Origin: Rhodovulum sp. PH10
Lineage (GTDB): Bacteria > Pseudomonadota > Alphaproteobacteria > Rhizobiales > Xanthobacteraceae
Assembly: GCF_000293785.1 (NCBI RefSeq)
Contig: NZ_AKZI01000041.1
Location: 1 to 46,264, forward strand
Direction of reading: 5' to 3'
Length of the DNA: 46,264 nucleotides
How positions within the stretch are numbered: the stretch's first letter is position 1; each line of letters opens with the position of its first letter. The notes under the pieces were generated by a model, which was given only the letters and a program-made list of their open reading frames with translations, was not told the origin of the DNA and searched no databases. Made by a program: the position numbers and the translations under genes. This document shows positions 35,310-43,163 of the stretch, in pieces.

Positions 35310-35870
35310 ATGACCGTTCAGACCCCCGTGCAGATGGACAAGTCCGCTTTCCTGACCTGGGCCGAGCGCCAGGAGGAAAATTTCGAGCTCGTGCGGGGGC
35401 GCATCGTGATGATGACCGGCGGATTGCGCGGCCATTGGCAGATCGCCTTCGATCTGGCCAAAGCGCTGGACGCGAGACTCGATCCCGACACGTGGGCCGT
35501 CCTGCCCGAATTCGGCGTCGATGTCGGGCCCTCGACCGTCCGGTTTCCCGATGTCGTCGTCGATCCGGCGGATGGCGCCCGGACCGACCGGACGGCGACC
35601 GCTCCGGTTTTCATCGCCGAGGTGCTGTCGCCCTCCTCCGAGCGGATCGACCTCGGCGACAAGGCGGCCGAGTATTTGTTGCTGCCGAGCCTTCGCACCT
35701 ACCTGGTGGTCGCCCAGGACGAGCCGAAAGCGTGGGTCTGGACCCGCACGTCGGCGGGCTTTCCGCCCGGCCCCGCCGTGCTCGACGACCCGCAAGCGGC
35801 CGTCGACATTCCGGCCTTGGGGATCGAATTGCCACTTTCTGAAATTTATCGCCGTATTCGCTTCGAATAG
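35310..35870 (+). CDS. Uma2 family endonuclease-like protein (DUF820)
   Basis: The 186-aa protein follows the Uma2/DUF820 pattern: an N-terminal FLTWAERQEENFELVRGRIVMMTG, then GVDVGPSTVRFPDVVVDP (the RxPDV block of this PD-(D/E)XK-like fold), FIAEVLSPSSERIDLGDKAAEYLLLPSLRTYLVV (E-x-LSPS) and a C-terminal strand. The family is widespread in cyanobacteria and alphaproteobacteria; a nuclease role is predicted from fold only. The ATG at 35310 has GAGG six bases upstream. It stands alone between two strong terminators. Confidence 0.88.
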   Translation: MTVQTPVQMDKSAFLTWAERQEENFELVRGRIVMMTGGLRGHWQIAFDLAKALDARLDPDTWAVLPEFGVDVGPSTVRFPDVVVDPADGARTDRTATAPVFIAEVLSPSSERIDLGDKAAEYLLLPSLRTYLVVAQDEPKAWVWTRTSAGFPPGPAVLDDPQAAVDIPALGIELPLSEIYRRIRFE

Positions 35871-35950
35871 CCGGCGGAACCGCCGTACGCTCTCGATCGG
35901 GCGCGGCGCAAAAAAACCGCGCGCGGCAAAAGCTCTCGTCGACGGCAAAA

Positions 35951-35980
35951 GGCCCGGGTCTGGTCGACCCGGGCCTTTCT
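35951..35980 (+). terminator. Intrinsic terminator after the Uma2-like gene
   Basis: GGCCCGGGTC and GACCCGGGCC form a perfect 10-bp stem around TGGTC, followed by TTTCT. An AAAA run on the other side could serve leftward transcripts. The stem shares GGCCCGGGT with the groESL terminator. Confidence 0.85.
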
Positions 35981-36133
35981 GCCGTCGGCGTCGCAGCAGA
36001 CGCCGGTCCCCCATACCCGCCCCCGAGCGGGAACTGTCGGCCACCGACGGTGCGCGTACATCCGGCGTCACCGGCTCGTGGCCGTCGGCGCCGAAGCGCC
36101 TGTCTTCTGAAGACAAAGGATGGTCGCATTCGG

Positions 36134-36149
36134 TTAATGGGAGGTTAAC
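36134..36149. promoter_or_regulatory. CtrA binding box
   Basis: TTAA-N7-TTAAC (TTAATGGGAGGTTAAC) matches the full CtrA consensus. Such a pair of TTAA half-sites at the correct spacing should be rare by chance in DNA this GC-rich, and it lies between genes, 221 bp upstream of bcsS. Confidence 0.6.
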
Positions 36150-36369
36150 GGGATCGAGAAAGTCGTGGCGATTTTCCGGCTCGCGCCGTTTTCGACGTTT
36201 TTCGCAAAAGTCGCGGAGACGGACGAAAAGTCATTGCGCGTTCGACACACGACTCGACCCCCGCCCGGCCGGCCGGCGCACGAAAAGTGAACCGCTTGGA
36301 CATCCCCCAATACCACCTTTTATCCTTTCCGGCGCAGCGGCGGACCCTGACATCGTGAGGACTGACCGA

Positions 36370-37125
36370 ATGCGTCGAACTCGTCTCGGCGCAGCCGTTC
36401 CGGCTGTCGCCTCGTGTCTCGCGGCCCTGATGGTGGCTCCCGCCTCCGCCACCTCCCCTGCCCCGACCACCGCCGGTGCCGACATCGAGCGCACGCTGCT
36501 GTTTTCCGGCAGCGATCTCTGGCACACCGGCGGCTTCCTCTATGGCGGCTTCCTGTGGAGCGATCTCGGCCTCGACCGCGACGGCCTGGTGATCAAGTAT
36601 TTGGCCGGCACCGGCACCTATCGCTACTTTTCCGGCGCGCAGGAGATCGCCGCGGCACAAATCGTCACCTCGGTGATGCCGGGCTGGAGCTTCGTGAAGG
36701 ACAAGTTCCAGCTGCGCGTCTTCGGCGGCGTCGATCTTCAGCAGCACTGGCATTCGCCCGACGACCCGTCGAGCCGGCTGCGCGGCAGCGCGTTCGGCCT
36801 GCGGTTCGGCCTCGAGACGTGGTGGGAGCCGGTTCCGGGCGAGACGATGACGCGGGCGGCGGCGAGCTGGTCGACGGTCGGCACCAGCTACGGCGTCGAA
36901 GCGGCGGTCGGCTGGCGGGTGCTCGAGCGGTTCCACGGCGGCTTTTACGTCGGCCCGGAGCTGCAGGCGCTCGGTGACGGCGATTATCGCCAGATCCGGC
37001 TCGGCGCCCACATGACCGCGCTGCGGCTCGGCACGCTCGAATGGTCGGCCGGCGCCGGCGTGACCACCGACAGCGATTCCCGCACCGGCCCCTATCTGCG
37101 GTTCGGCGTGCTGTCCCGCCACTGA
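36370..37125 (+). CDS. bcsS: Cellulose biosynthesis protein BcsS-like
   Basis: The 251-aa protein has a signal peptide (about residues 1-27, ending PASA) and a body rich in alternating aromatic and Gly residues predicted to form beta strands: LLFSGSDLWHTGGFLYGGFLW, YLAGTGTYRYFSG, SSWSTVGTSYGVEAAVGWRV-like and GGFYVGPELQALGD. This matches the BcsS family (PF17036) associated with bacterial cellulose export in alphaproteobacteria, probably in the outer membrane. No other bcs gene is nearby, so a role in cellulose here is inferred. The start has TGAGGA nine bases upstream. Confidence 0.8.
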   Translation: MRRTRLGAAVPAVASCLAALMVAPASATSPAPTTAGADIERTLLFSGSDLWHTGGFLYGGFLWSDLGLDRDGLVIKYLAGTGTYRYFSGAQEIAAAQIVTSVMPGWSFVKDKFQLRVFGGVDLQQHWHSPDDPSSRLRGSAFGLRFGLETWWEPVPGETMTRAAASWSTVGTSYGVEAAVGWRVLERFHGGFYVGPELQALGDGDYRQIRLGAHMTALRLGTLEWSAGAGVTTDSDSRTGPYLRFGVLSRH

Positions 37126-37181
37126 TCCGGCGGGGTGGTCGCCGGCTTCTGCCGGGCGCCCTTTCCTGTTAAGCCGAAAGG

Positions 37182-37646
37182 ATGGCGAACACCGGCTTCG
37201 ATCTGGTCAGTGACTGGGAACTCGCCGCACCGCCAGAGGCGGTGTGGGACGTGCTGATGCGGCCGGCCGAATGGCCGAGCTGGTGGCCGGCGGTGACGCG
37301 TGCCGAGGTGATCGAGCGCGGCGAGCCGAGCGGCGTCGGCTCCTATATCCGCTTCGCCTGGAAGACCAGCCTGCCGGTGCCGCTCGCCTTCAACGTCCGC
37401 ACCACCCGGATCGAGCCGCTCGCGCTGATCGAGGGCGTCGCCGACGGCGCGCTCACCGGCACAGGGCGCTGGCGCCTCGCCCCGACGAGCGCCGGCACCC
37501 GTGTGCGCTACGAATGGCGGGTGAGGCTGACGGCCCCCGGCCTGCGGCTGGTCGCCCCGTTCGCGAAATCGATCTTTCTGCGCAGCCACGCCGAGGTGAT
37601 GCGCTCCGGCCGCGCCGGCCTCGCCCGCACGCTGTCGCGGGCGTGA
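37182..37646 (+). CDS. SRPBCC (START-like) family protein
   Basis: The 154-aa protein has the Bet v1/START-like layout: DLVSDWELAAPPEAVWDVLMRPAEWPSWWPAV at the N-terminus, then a curved sheet and a long C-terminal helix (FAKSIFLRSHAEVMRSGRAGLARTL). These domains bind hydrophobic ligands; the ligand is unknown. It follows bcsS by 56 bp on the same strand and may be co-transcribed. It converges with the deaminase gene 12 bp away. Confidence 0.85.
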   Translation: MANTGFDLVSDWELAAPPEAVWDVLMRPAEWPSWWPAVTRAEVIERGEPSGVGSYIRFAWKTSLPVPLAFNVRTTRIEPLALIEGVADGALTGTGRWRLAPTSAGTRVRYEWRVRLTAPGLRLVAPFAKSIFLRSHAEVMRSGRAGLARTLSRA

Positions 37647-37658
37647 CGCCCGTCCGCC

Positions 37659-38273
37659 TCACGTCCCGCTGAACAGCCCGCGAAAGAAGCCGCGCCGCCG
37701 CTCGGGCCCGACCGGCAACGCCGCGCCGCCGCTCGTCGCCCGCCCGGCCGGCTCGGTGTGCGCACAAAAGCAGCCGCGCATGCGGATGATGCTCCACACC
37801 AGCGGGTTCCAGGCGAGCCATCCGCGCTCCACCTCGCGCGCGAGCAGGTCGCGCACCACCTCCGGCGGCGGCCCGAACACCTCCGGCATGCGGCGCGAGA
37901 GCTCCGCGTCATCCAAAATGTTCCATTTCGAGTGCCCGCCCATCATCGGCGAGCGCAGCGCATAGACCACCCGCGCGATGCGCGACTCGCGGATCGCGAA
38001 GGAGCACATCGCGCACGGCTCGACCGTCGTGTAGAGCGTGCAGCGGGCGAGGCTGCGCTTGCCGAGCGCGCGCCGCGCCGCCGCCATCGCGACGATTTCC
38101 GCATGGCGCGTCACGTCCTGCTCCTGGCGCACCGCATTGGTCGCCTCGGCGACCACCTCGCCGTCGCGACAGATCACGCAGGCGAACGGCAATTCGTGGC
38201 CGCTCCGTCCGCCCAGCGCGATCGCCCGCCGCATCATCCGCGCGTCGAGCGTCTCCCCGGTCACCGCTTCCAT
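37659..38273 (-). CDS. Nucleoside/cytidine deaminase-family protein with C-terminal extension
   Basis: The 204-aa zinc deaminase has the motif TRHAEIVAM (zinc His plus catalytic Glu) and VEPCAMCSFA (two zinc Cys) of the CDA superfamily, guanine-deaminase/TadA-like branch. Typical members are about 150-160 aa. The extra C-terminal part carries GWLAWNPLVWSIIRMRGCFCA and a basic Arg-rich tail (RRRGFFRGLFSGT). The substrate cannot be assigned from sequence; TadA-type tRNA editing is less likely because of the tail. The start has GGGAGA close upstream, and GAGGA slightly further away. Confidence 0.82.
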   Translation of the reverse strand: MEAVTGETLDARMMRRAIALGGRSGHELPFACVICRDGEVVAEATNAVRQEQDVTRHAEIVAMAAARRALGKRSLARCTLYTTVEPCAMCSFAIRESRIARVVYALRSPMMGGHSKWNILDDAELSRRMPEVFGPPPEVVRDLLAREVERGWLAWNPLVWSIIRMRGCFCAHTEPAGRATSGGAALPVGPERRRGFFRGLFSGT

Positions 38274-38700
38274 TCTCCCGTCCTCGTCCCACCTCCGGGA
38301 TATCGCGCCGGGGGCGCGGCGGACAAGGCCGCCGACGCCGGCGACGGACGCATTTCGGCTGCGGCTGACGGCCGCCGGGGCGGCGGCGGGCCCTCCCGCC
38401 GACCCTCCCGAATTACCGCGATCCGACGGCGCTGCCGACGGCGGCTCGGAAAAGCGCTCGGTTCCTCGCGGCCGGGGAACCGAATGCGCGGCGCTGCGTT
38501 GCGGCACCGAACTGCATCGCAGCACAGCGTCGGCCGCACGACGGAGGAGAACGCCGCCGGCACGGGAGACGATGGAGTCACGTCGTTGCCATCGGGCGGC
38601 TGTATCCGACCGCGAGCGCGGTCGTCGATCCCGACCCGGACCCGACGGCACCGGCACGACACCGCGAATGCACACGGCCAACCCGGCAGAGGAGACGGCC
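38274..38700. other. Gene-free interval between the deaminase and DUF1476 genes
   Basis: Very GC-rich DNA with no recognised gene on either strand; it separates two divergent genes and should hold their promoters. A small hairpin, GGTTCC...GGAACC, lies at about 38459-38480. Confidence 0.4.
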
Positions 38701-39030
38701 ATGATCGACGTCGAAGCCCTCGCACGGCGTGCGACGACACGACGCTGGTGCCCCGAGATCGACACACGCGACAGCATCACCGCCCGACGAAACGCGCTCG
38801 CCGGCTTGTGGGCCGGCCGCCTGATGCGGCTCGCCGACGACGCGCTGTCGATCTATGCGGCGGAAGTGCACGGCTGCGGATCGATCGCCGGCAGCGATCG
38901 GGAGGTGGTCGACAAGATTTGGTACGACCTCAACCGCGCCGGCGTCGCGACCCCACGCGAGACGATCGCCGAAAAACTGGAGGCGCTGCATCGGGAGGCG
39001 GCCGTTCAGCTCGCAACCGTCGGCGCCTGA
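38701..39030 (+). CDS. Divergent DUF1476 (ATPase inhibitor zeta-like) protein
   Basis: The 109-aa protein resembles the alphaproteobacterial F1-ATPase inhibitor zeta family: ARRNALAGLWAGRLMRLADDALSIYAAEVHGCG, DREVVDKIWYDLNRAGVATPRETIAEKLEAL. The usual N-terminal inhibitory segment (FDDREKAFEAKFAHD-like) is replaced by an unrelated stretch (MIDVEALARRATTRRWCPEI), so inhibition of ATPase may be lost. It may be a second, diverged copy. The start has GAGGAGA upstream. Confidence 0.7.
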   Translation: MIDVEALARRATTRRWCPEIDTRDSITARRNALAGLWAGRLMRLADDALSIYAAEVHGCGSIAGSDREVVDKIWYDLNRAGVATPRETIAEKLEALHREAAVQLATVGA

Positions 39031-39126
39031 TCGGCTTCGAATGTCCAGCGCGTCGGCCCGCGGATGCCGGGCGCGCACCGGACGCGGCGAACGAGTTCGC
39101 AAGCGAGCAGACAAACAGACGCGCAA

Positions 39127-39164
39127 CGAGCGAGCGAGCAAACGAGCGAGCAAACAAACAAACG
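39127..39164. repeat. Tetranucleotide repeat (GAGC)n/(AAAC)n
   Basis: Alternating runs of GAGC and AAAC (for example GAGCGAGCGAGCAAAC, then GAGCGAGCAAACAAACAAAC). The complement, GTTTTTGTTTGCTC, occurs about 0.9 kb away at 40066-40080; GAGCAAACAAA is an exact inverted match. Confidence 0.6.
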
Positions 39165-39807
39165 ATCGTGCGGGCCGGCGCACTGCCGGCCGCAAGTGTG
39201 TCACCGCTCGGCGACGTGATCACGTCGGCTTGCCGGCGTCGATGCGAGAGAGGGGCACGAAAGACGCTCACGAGAGAGGATCACCTCGGACGGTCACGTG
39301 ATCAGCCGAGAGATCGCCGGCGTCGCCGCCTCCGCCGCGTCGCCGGCGCGGACGCGCGCAGTCGCCGCGAGACGGAGACATGCGGCAGATACCGTTTGGT
39401 GTGCACCGGCAACGGGATCGAAGCGCCGCGCCGCATTGTTCTCTGCTGCATCGCACACCGAACGGCGCACCCGACGACACACCAGGTGGCACACCGGAAT
39501 CGCGCCTACGACCGTCGTGCGGCGAGGTCGCTCGCACCGTCGCAGCGAGCAACCAGAAATTCACCGCGGCGGCGCGGAGCCGCTTGACAACATCGACCTT
39601 CGGCGCGACCATTCACCCATCGGCTCACGAACGACACAGCGTCTTCCAAGGGAGCAAACTTCGGAAGCAGTCGTGAGGAGCAGATACAGGAGCCGGTCAT
39701 CACAGCGGGCGACATTGCGACCCAATGTCCAGCAGATGCCGGAGCCGAGCGAACGCGGGTGACCGGTGTTCGGAAGCCGGGTGACCGGCGAGAGCGCAGG
39801 AGGTCGT

Positions 39808-39924
39808 ATGCCACCGGGCTCGCAAGGCCGCGACAATCGTCGTGATCTTCGTTGGGATCGTGACGTAGCGGCTGACCCCACAACGGTTCGGGCCGGAAGC
39901 GGCCCCATCGGGCTGCATCAGTGA
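39808..39924 (+). CDS. Possible 38-aa small protein
   Basis: An ATG at 39808 stands five bases after a perfect AGGAGG (39798-39803). The frame runs 38 codons (MPPGSQGRDNRRDLRWDRD...) to TGA. The protein is hydrophilic and rich in Arg and Asp, with no recognised family. The ribosome site is the best in this gene-free stretch, and a terminator-like hairpin follows at 40019. A small gene is therefore possible, but it may be chance. Confidence 0.2.
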   Translation: MPPGSQGRDNRRDLRWDRDVAADPTTVRAGSGPIGLHQ

Positions 39925-40018
39925 GGCAAAGCCCACCTAGGCCGCTTCCGCCTTGAACACCACTCCGAGGGGAGTGACCCTCCCCGACGAGCGGTCCTGA
40001 TCAGATATGAGTTTGGTG

Positions 40019-40047
40019 ACGCTCCTGCCCCGCAGTGAGCGTTTTTT
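40019..40047 (+). terminator. Possible intrinsic terminator
   Basis: ACGCTC (40019-40024) pairs with GAGCGT (40037-40042) around a 12-base loop, followed directly by a run of T. There is no recognised gene upstream, which suggests something in 39.0-40.0 kb is transcribed rightward. Confidence 0.45.
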
Positions 40048-40107
40048 GTTTCTCGTTTTGTTTGGTCCGTTTTTGTTTGCTCCCTGCGACGTGATTTACG
40101 TCCGGCC

Positions 40108-40249
40108 CATGTGGCGCCCGGCATATGTCGCGTCCAGCGCATATCGGCCCGGCTCATGTCGCGCCCGGCCCATGTCGCGACTATCGCATGTCGCGTCCAT
40201 CGAATGTCGGCCCGGCCCATGTCCGTCCGGCCGATGTCGCGTCCGGCTC
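40108..40249. repeat. Minisatellite: nine degenerate copies of a 15-16 bp unit
   Basis: The consensus ATGTCGCGCCCGGCCC repeats in phase. The AT(G) of each unit lies at 40109, 40125, 40141, 40156, 40172, 40188, 40204, 40219 and 40234. Copies differ at several positions and have no spacers between them. Confidence 0.75.
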
Positions 40250-40715
40250 GTTCGTCGGGTGTCCCGAGCCTCGAAAATTCCGCCGTCGTGCCGGCGCACC
40301 TTCGCGAAAACCTCTCTCCGTCGTCGGCCGGAGGAACACGCCGCAGGCGCGCGTCTCGAAGAGCGAAAGCGGCCTCGTGGTTCGAGACGCGGCCGGTGGC
40401 CGCTCCTCGGCATACGGAGCGGCCCATTGCAATCGCACGCCGGTCTCGCACCGACGGCGACAGAGGCCGACCTCGTCCCGAGGGCGGGCGGAACGCCGGC
40501 ATCTCGAAGGACGAAGGCGCTGCGCGGGCCGCGCCGTCCATCGGAGACGCCGCCCTGCCCGGGCAAAACCGCGCGGCTCGACACGGGCCCGCGTTTCGTC
40601 CTATTCGTCGACCTCGCGTCGGGGGGCGCAGCGGGATCCGAACGGTCTGGGAAAACATCCCGGCACCCTCGCGGCGGCGCGCAAAAATCGCTCAGGATAC
40701 AGAGGCCGAGCAGCC

Positions 40716-41573
40716 ATGAAAACCATTCTCGTCCCGACCGAGGCGAACGACGTGATGGACGCGACGCTCGCCACCGCATTGCGGGTGGCGACCGGCTTCG
40801 GCAGCCACCTCGAAGGATTTGCCGTGCGCGTCTCGGTGCCGACCGTGGTGGCGATGGACGTCGCGCCCTCCGCCTCGCTCGCCTTCTTCGAGGAGGAGAA
40901 CGCCGAAGCCGCCCGTCTGGCCCGCGCCGCTTTCGAGCGCTTCATGCAGGCGAACGGGGTGCCGGCAAAGCCGCTGCACGTCCCGGCCGGCGTGGCGCCC
41001 ACCGGCCCGAGCTGGAGCTGGCTCGACGACGCGCCCGAGGGCGACAATTTTGTCGGGCACCACGGCCGGGTGTTCGACGTCCTGGTGATCGGCCGCCCGA
41101 GCAACGAGCCGCACGGGCCGCACATGAGCACCTTCGAGGCCGGGCTGTTCGAGAGCGGCCGGCCGATCCTGCTGGCGCCGCCGAAGGCGCCGGCCACCGT
41201 CGGCGAGCACGTGCTGATCGCCTGGAACTGCTCGACCGAGCAGGCGCGCGCGGTCGGCTTCGCGATGCCGTTTCTGGCGAAGGCGAAGCAGGTGACGATT
41301 CTCACGGTCGAGGGGGCGACGGTGCCGGGCCCGAGCGCCGAGCAGCTCGCCGCGTCTCTGTCGCGGCACGGCATCACGGCGGCGCTGGTGGCCACCACCG
41401 GTGGTGACAACCGCACCGCCGGCCCGACCATCCTCGAGCATGCGAGCCGGCTCGGCTGCGACCTGATCGTCAAGGGCGCCTACACCCAGAGCCGGCTGCG
41501 CCAGATGATCTTCGGCGGCACCACCCGCCACATCCTCACCCACGCCGAGGTGCCGGTGCTCACGGCCCACTGA
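40716..41573 (+). CDS. Universal stress protein (two UspA-type domains)
   Basis: The 285-aa protein starts MKTILVPTEAND. The N-terminal Usp-like domain (about 1-150) is degenerate. The second (from about 165, HVLIAWNCSTEQARAVGFAMPFL) ends with LIVKGAYTQSRLRQMIFGGTTRHIL, close to the ATP-binding G-x2-G-x9-G-(S/T) motif. Such proteins help survival under starvation or oxidative stress. The start has AGAGG upstream. It is a single gene preceded by a long repeat-rich interval. Confidence 0.9.
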   Translation: MKTILVPTEANDVMDATLATALRVATGFGSHLEGFAVRVSVPTVVAMDVAPSASLAFFEEENAEAARLARAAFERFMQANGVPAKPLHVPAGVAPTGPSWSWLDDAPEGDNFVGHHGRVFDVLVIGRPSNEPHGPHMSTFEAGLFESGRPILLAPPKAPATVGEHVLIAWNCSTEQARAVGFAMPFLAKAKQVTILTVEGATVPGPSAEQLAASLSRHGITAALVATTGGDNRTAGPTILEHASRLGCDLIVKGAYTQSRLRQMIFGGTTRHILTHAEVPVLTAH

Positions 41574-41678
41574 CCCCACTGACGGGCCACTGACGACCCG
41601 GCGGCCGGCGAAACCGGCGACGCGGCCCCTCCGCCGCCGACGCGGGGCCGGCGGCGAGAAGGCGGCGGCGAGCGTGGA

Positions 41679-42194
41679 TCACCAGTTGGTGAGCGCCTTG
41701 ATGGCGTAGGAGAGGTAGTTCAGCTCCTGGCCGTCGTTCGGGGTCGTGCGGCTGACGAAGTCGAACACCCGGCCGTCCTTGATGCCGTAATTGGCGAGCC
41801 GGCGGACCCGGCGATTGTCGTCGAAATAGACGGCGATCACCCGGCGGTCGACCTCCTTCTGGGGCAGGAACGACGTCTTCTCCGAGCGCGAGGAGATGTA
41901 ATAGAACACCTCGCCGGACACGGTGGCGACCGTCGAGGGGGTGCCGAGCACGATCAGCACCTGGTCCTGCGAGGCACCGAGCGGGATCTGCTCGAGCGCG
42001 CCTTCCGGCACGATGTAGCCGCGCTGATAGGTCTGGGTGAGGCAGCCGCCGAGCAGAAGCCCGAGCGCGAGCACGGCGGCGACCGCCCGCAGCGGCGTCC
42101 GGAATTTTCGCGCAGCGCATCCGGCTTGCGACATGCCGGGTTGCGAAATCCCGTCCCGCGAAATGCCGTCCCGCGAAATCGTCGTGTGGCGCAC
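41679..42194 (-). CDS. bamE: Outer membrane assembly lipoprotein BamE
   Basis: The 171-aa lipoprotein has a signal region ending in the lipobox LLLGGC (Cys about residue 51) and a SmpA/OmlA domain: GYIVPEGALEQIPLGASQDQVLIVLGTPSTV, EVFYYISSRSEKTSFL, RVIAVYFDDNRRV. BamE stabilises the BAM complex that inserts outer-membrane proteins. The GTG at 42194 has a strong GAGGGGGAA site. It gives an unusually long n-region with ISRDG repeats, encoded by a tandem DNA repeat. An ATG at 42134 would give a normal signal but lacks a ribosome site. It is divergent from the DUF177 gene. Confidence 0.88.
   Translation of the reverse strand: MRHTTISRDGISRDGISQPGMSQAGCAARKFRTPLRAVAAVLALGLLLGGCLTQTYQRGYIVPEGALEQIPLGASQDQVLIVLGTPSTVATVSGEVFYYISSRSEKTSFLPQKEVDRRVIAVYFDDNRRVRRLANYGIKDGRVFDFVSRTTPNDGQELNYLSYAIKALTNW
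42143..42183. repeat. 15-bp tandem repeat inside the bamE 5' end
   Basis: GCGAAATCCCGTCCC (42143) and GCGAAATGCCGTCCC (42158) are followed by a partial third copy GCGAAATCGTCGT (42173). On the minus strand this encodes ISRDG repeats in front of the BamE signal sequence. Confidence 0.75.
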
Positions 42195-42413
42195 GGTTTC
42201 CCCCTCACCGGCCGCGGTCCTCCGCGGCATCGAGCCCGTTTCGCGTCCCGCGCCGCCGGGCGGCGGCAGTCGCACGCGAGGCGGCGCGGTCCCGCCCCGA
42301 GACCACGCCGAGGCGGCACCATTGTCGCGCTCTATGGCGTGATCGTGGCATACCGGTCGCGGATCGCCGCGGGCCGCCCCATATGCCGGCCTGGTCGCAG
42401 AGGAGTTTTCGTC

Positions 42414-42977
42414 ATGTCGGATCCCGAACGTCCCTGGAGCGTGCCGGTGAAAATCGAGGACGTCCCCGAGGACGGCCTGTCGATGCACATCACGGCCGAC
42501 GAATCGGTGCGGCAGCGGATCGCCGCGCTCGGCGGCCTCACCGGCCTGTCGCGCCTCGAGGCGGATTTCGCCATCACCCCGCAGGGCCGGCGGTTCACCG
42601 TCGGCGGCACCGTCACCGCGACCGCCGGGCAAATCTGCGTCGTCACTCTGGAGCCGATGGAGAGCGAGATTTCCGAGGAGGTCGACCTCGTGTTCGCCCC
42701 CGATCCTGCGGAAGGCCTCGCCACCCCGGCCGGCGAGCCGGTCGCCGAAAGCCCCGCCGCCGTCGCGAGCCGCGACCCGGCCGCGGCCGAGCCGCCCGAG
42801 CCGCTGGAGAACGGCACGATCGATCTCGGCGCCGTCGCGACCGAGTTTCTGCTGCTCGGAATCGACCCCTATCCGCGCAAGCCCGGCGCCGTGTTCGACG
42901 CCCCCGACCCCGGCCCGGCCGAGCCCGGACCGTTCGCGGCGCTCGCGGCACTCGCCGAGAAGAACCGGAAGGATTGA
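42414..42977 (+). CDS. DUF177 (YceD-like) protein
   Basis: The 187-aa protein is of the DUF177/YceD family, linked to rRNA and ribosomal-protein expression in other bacteria. Landmarks are ITADESVRQRIAALGGLTGLSRLEADF, GTVTATAGQICVVTLEPMESEISEEVDLVFAP, and ENGTIDLGAVATEFLLLGIDPYPRKPGAVF. A Pro/Ala-rich insert sits at about 105-130. rpmF, the usual next gene in many bacteria, is absent; plsX follows instead. The start has AGAGGAG eight bases upstream. Confidence 0.9.
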   Translation: MSDPERPWSVPVKIEDVPEDGLSMHITADESVRQRIAALGGLTGLSRLEADFAITPQGRRFTVGGTVTATAGQICVVTLEPMESEISEEVDLVFAPDPAEGLATPAGEPVAESPAAVASRDPAAAEPPEPLENGTIDLGAVATEFLLLGIDPYPRKPGAVFDAPDPGPAEPGPFAALAALAEKNRKD

Positions 42978-43163
42978 GCCACCTCCTTAAACTTCCACGA
43001 GAATCCGGAACCGGAAACGCGCGGGGGACGACCCCCGCCATCCGCCATTTAAGCGATTGTCACAGAGCGCGAACGCGCTATTGTCCGTCGCTCCCGCAAC
43101 CCAGTGACTGGTCCGTTTCGGCCGGTCCTACGGCGCCGGTCGCGCCGCCTGCCAAGACGGTTC

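Larger units (their letters stand above)
35871..36369. other. Non-coding interval upstream of bcsS
   Basis: No gene is seen in about 500 bp. It contains the terminator at 35951-35980, the CtrA-type box at 36134-36149, and a loose sigma-70-like pair (TTGGAC at 36296-36301, 17 bases, TTTATC at 36319). The DNA at 36120-36240 is AT-richer than its surroundings, typical of a regulatory region. Confidence 0.55.
39031..40715. other. 1.7-kb stretch without recognised genes, rich in short repeats
   Basis: No conserved protein is recognised on either strand. Visible items are (GAGC/AAAC)n repeats at 39127-39164, the palindrome CGACGTGATCACGTCG at 39212-39227, a 38-codon frame with a perfect ribosome site at 39808, a hairpin plus T-tract at 40019-40047, a T-rich run to 40082, and nine copies of a 16-bp repeat at 40108-40249. 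Frames stay open by GC bias, so open frames alone mean little here. Confidence 0.5.

Noticed and set aside
39500..39950. Degraded transposase on the minus strand
   Set aside because: Readings such as RYVTIPTKITTIVAALRARW look protein-like, but I could not match them to any transposase motif, and no terminal inverted repeats or target duplication are visible.
40108..40249. CRISPR array
   Set aside because: Units are 15-16 bp, contiguous, diverged and without spacers, and there is no cas gene nearby.
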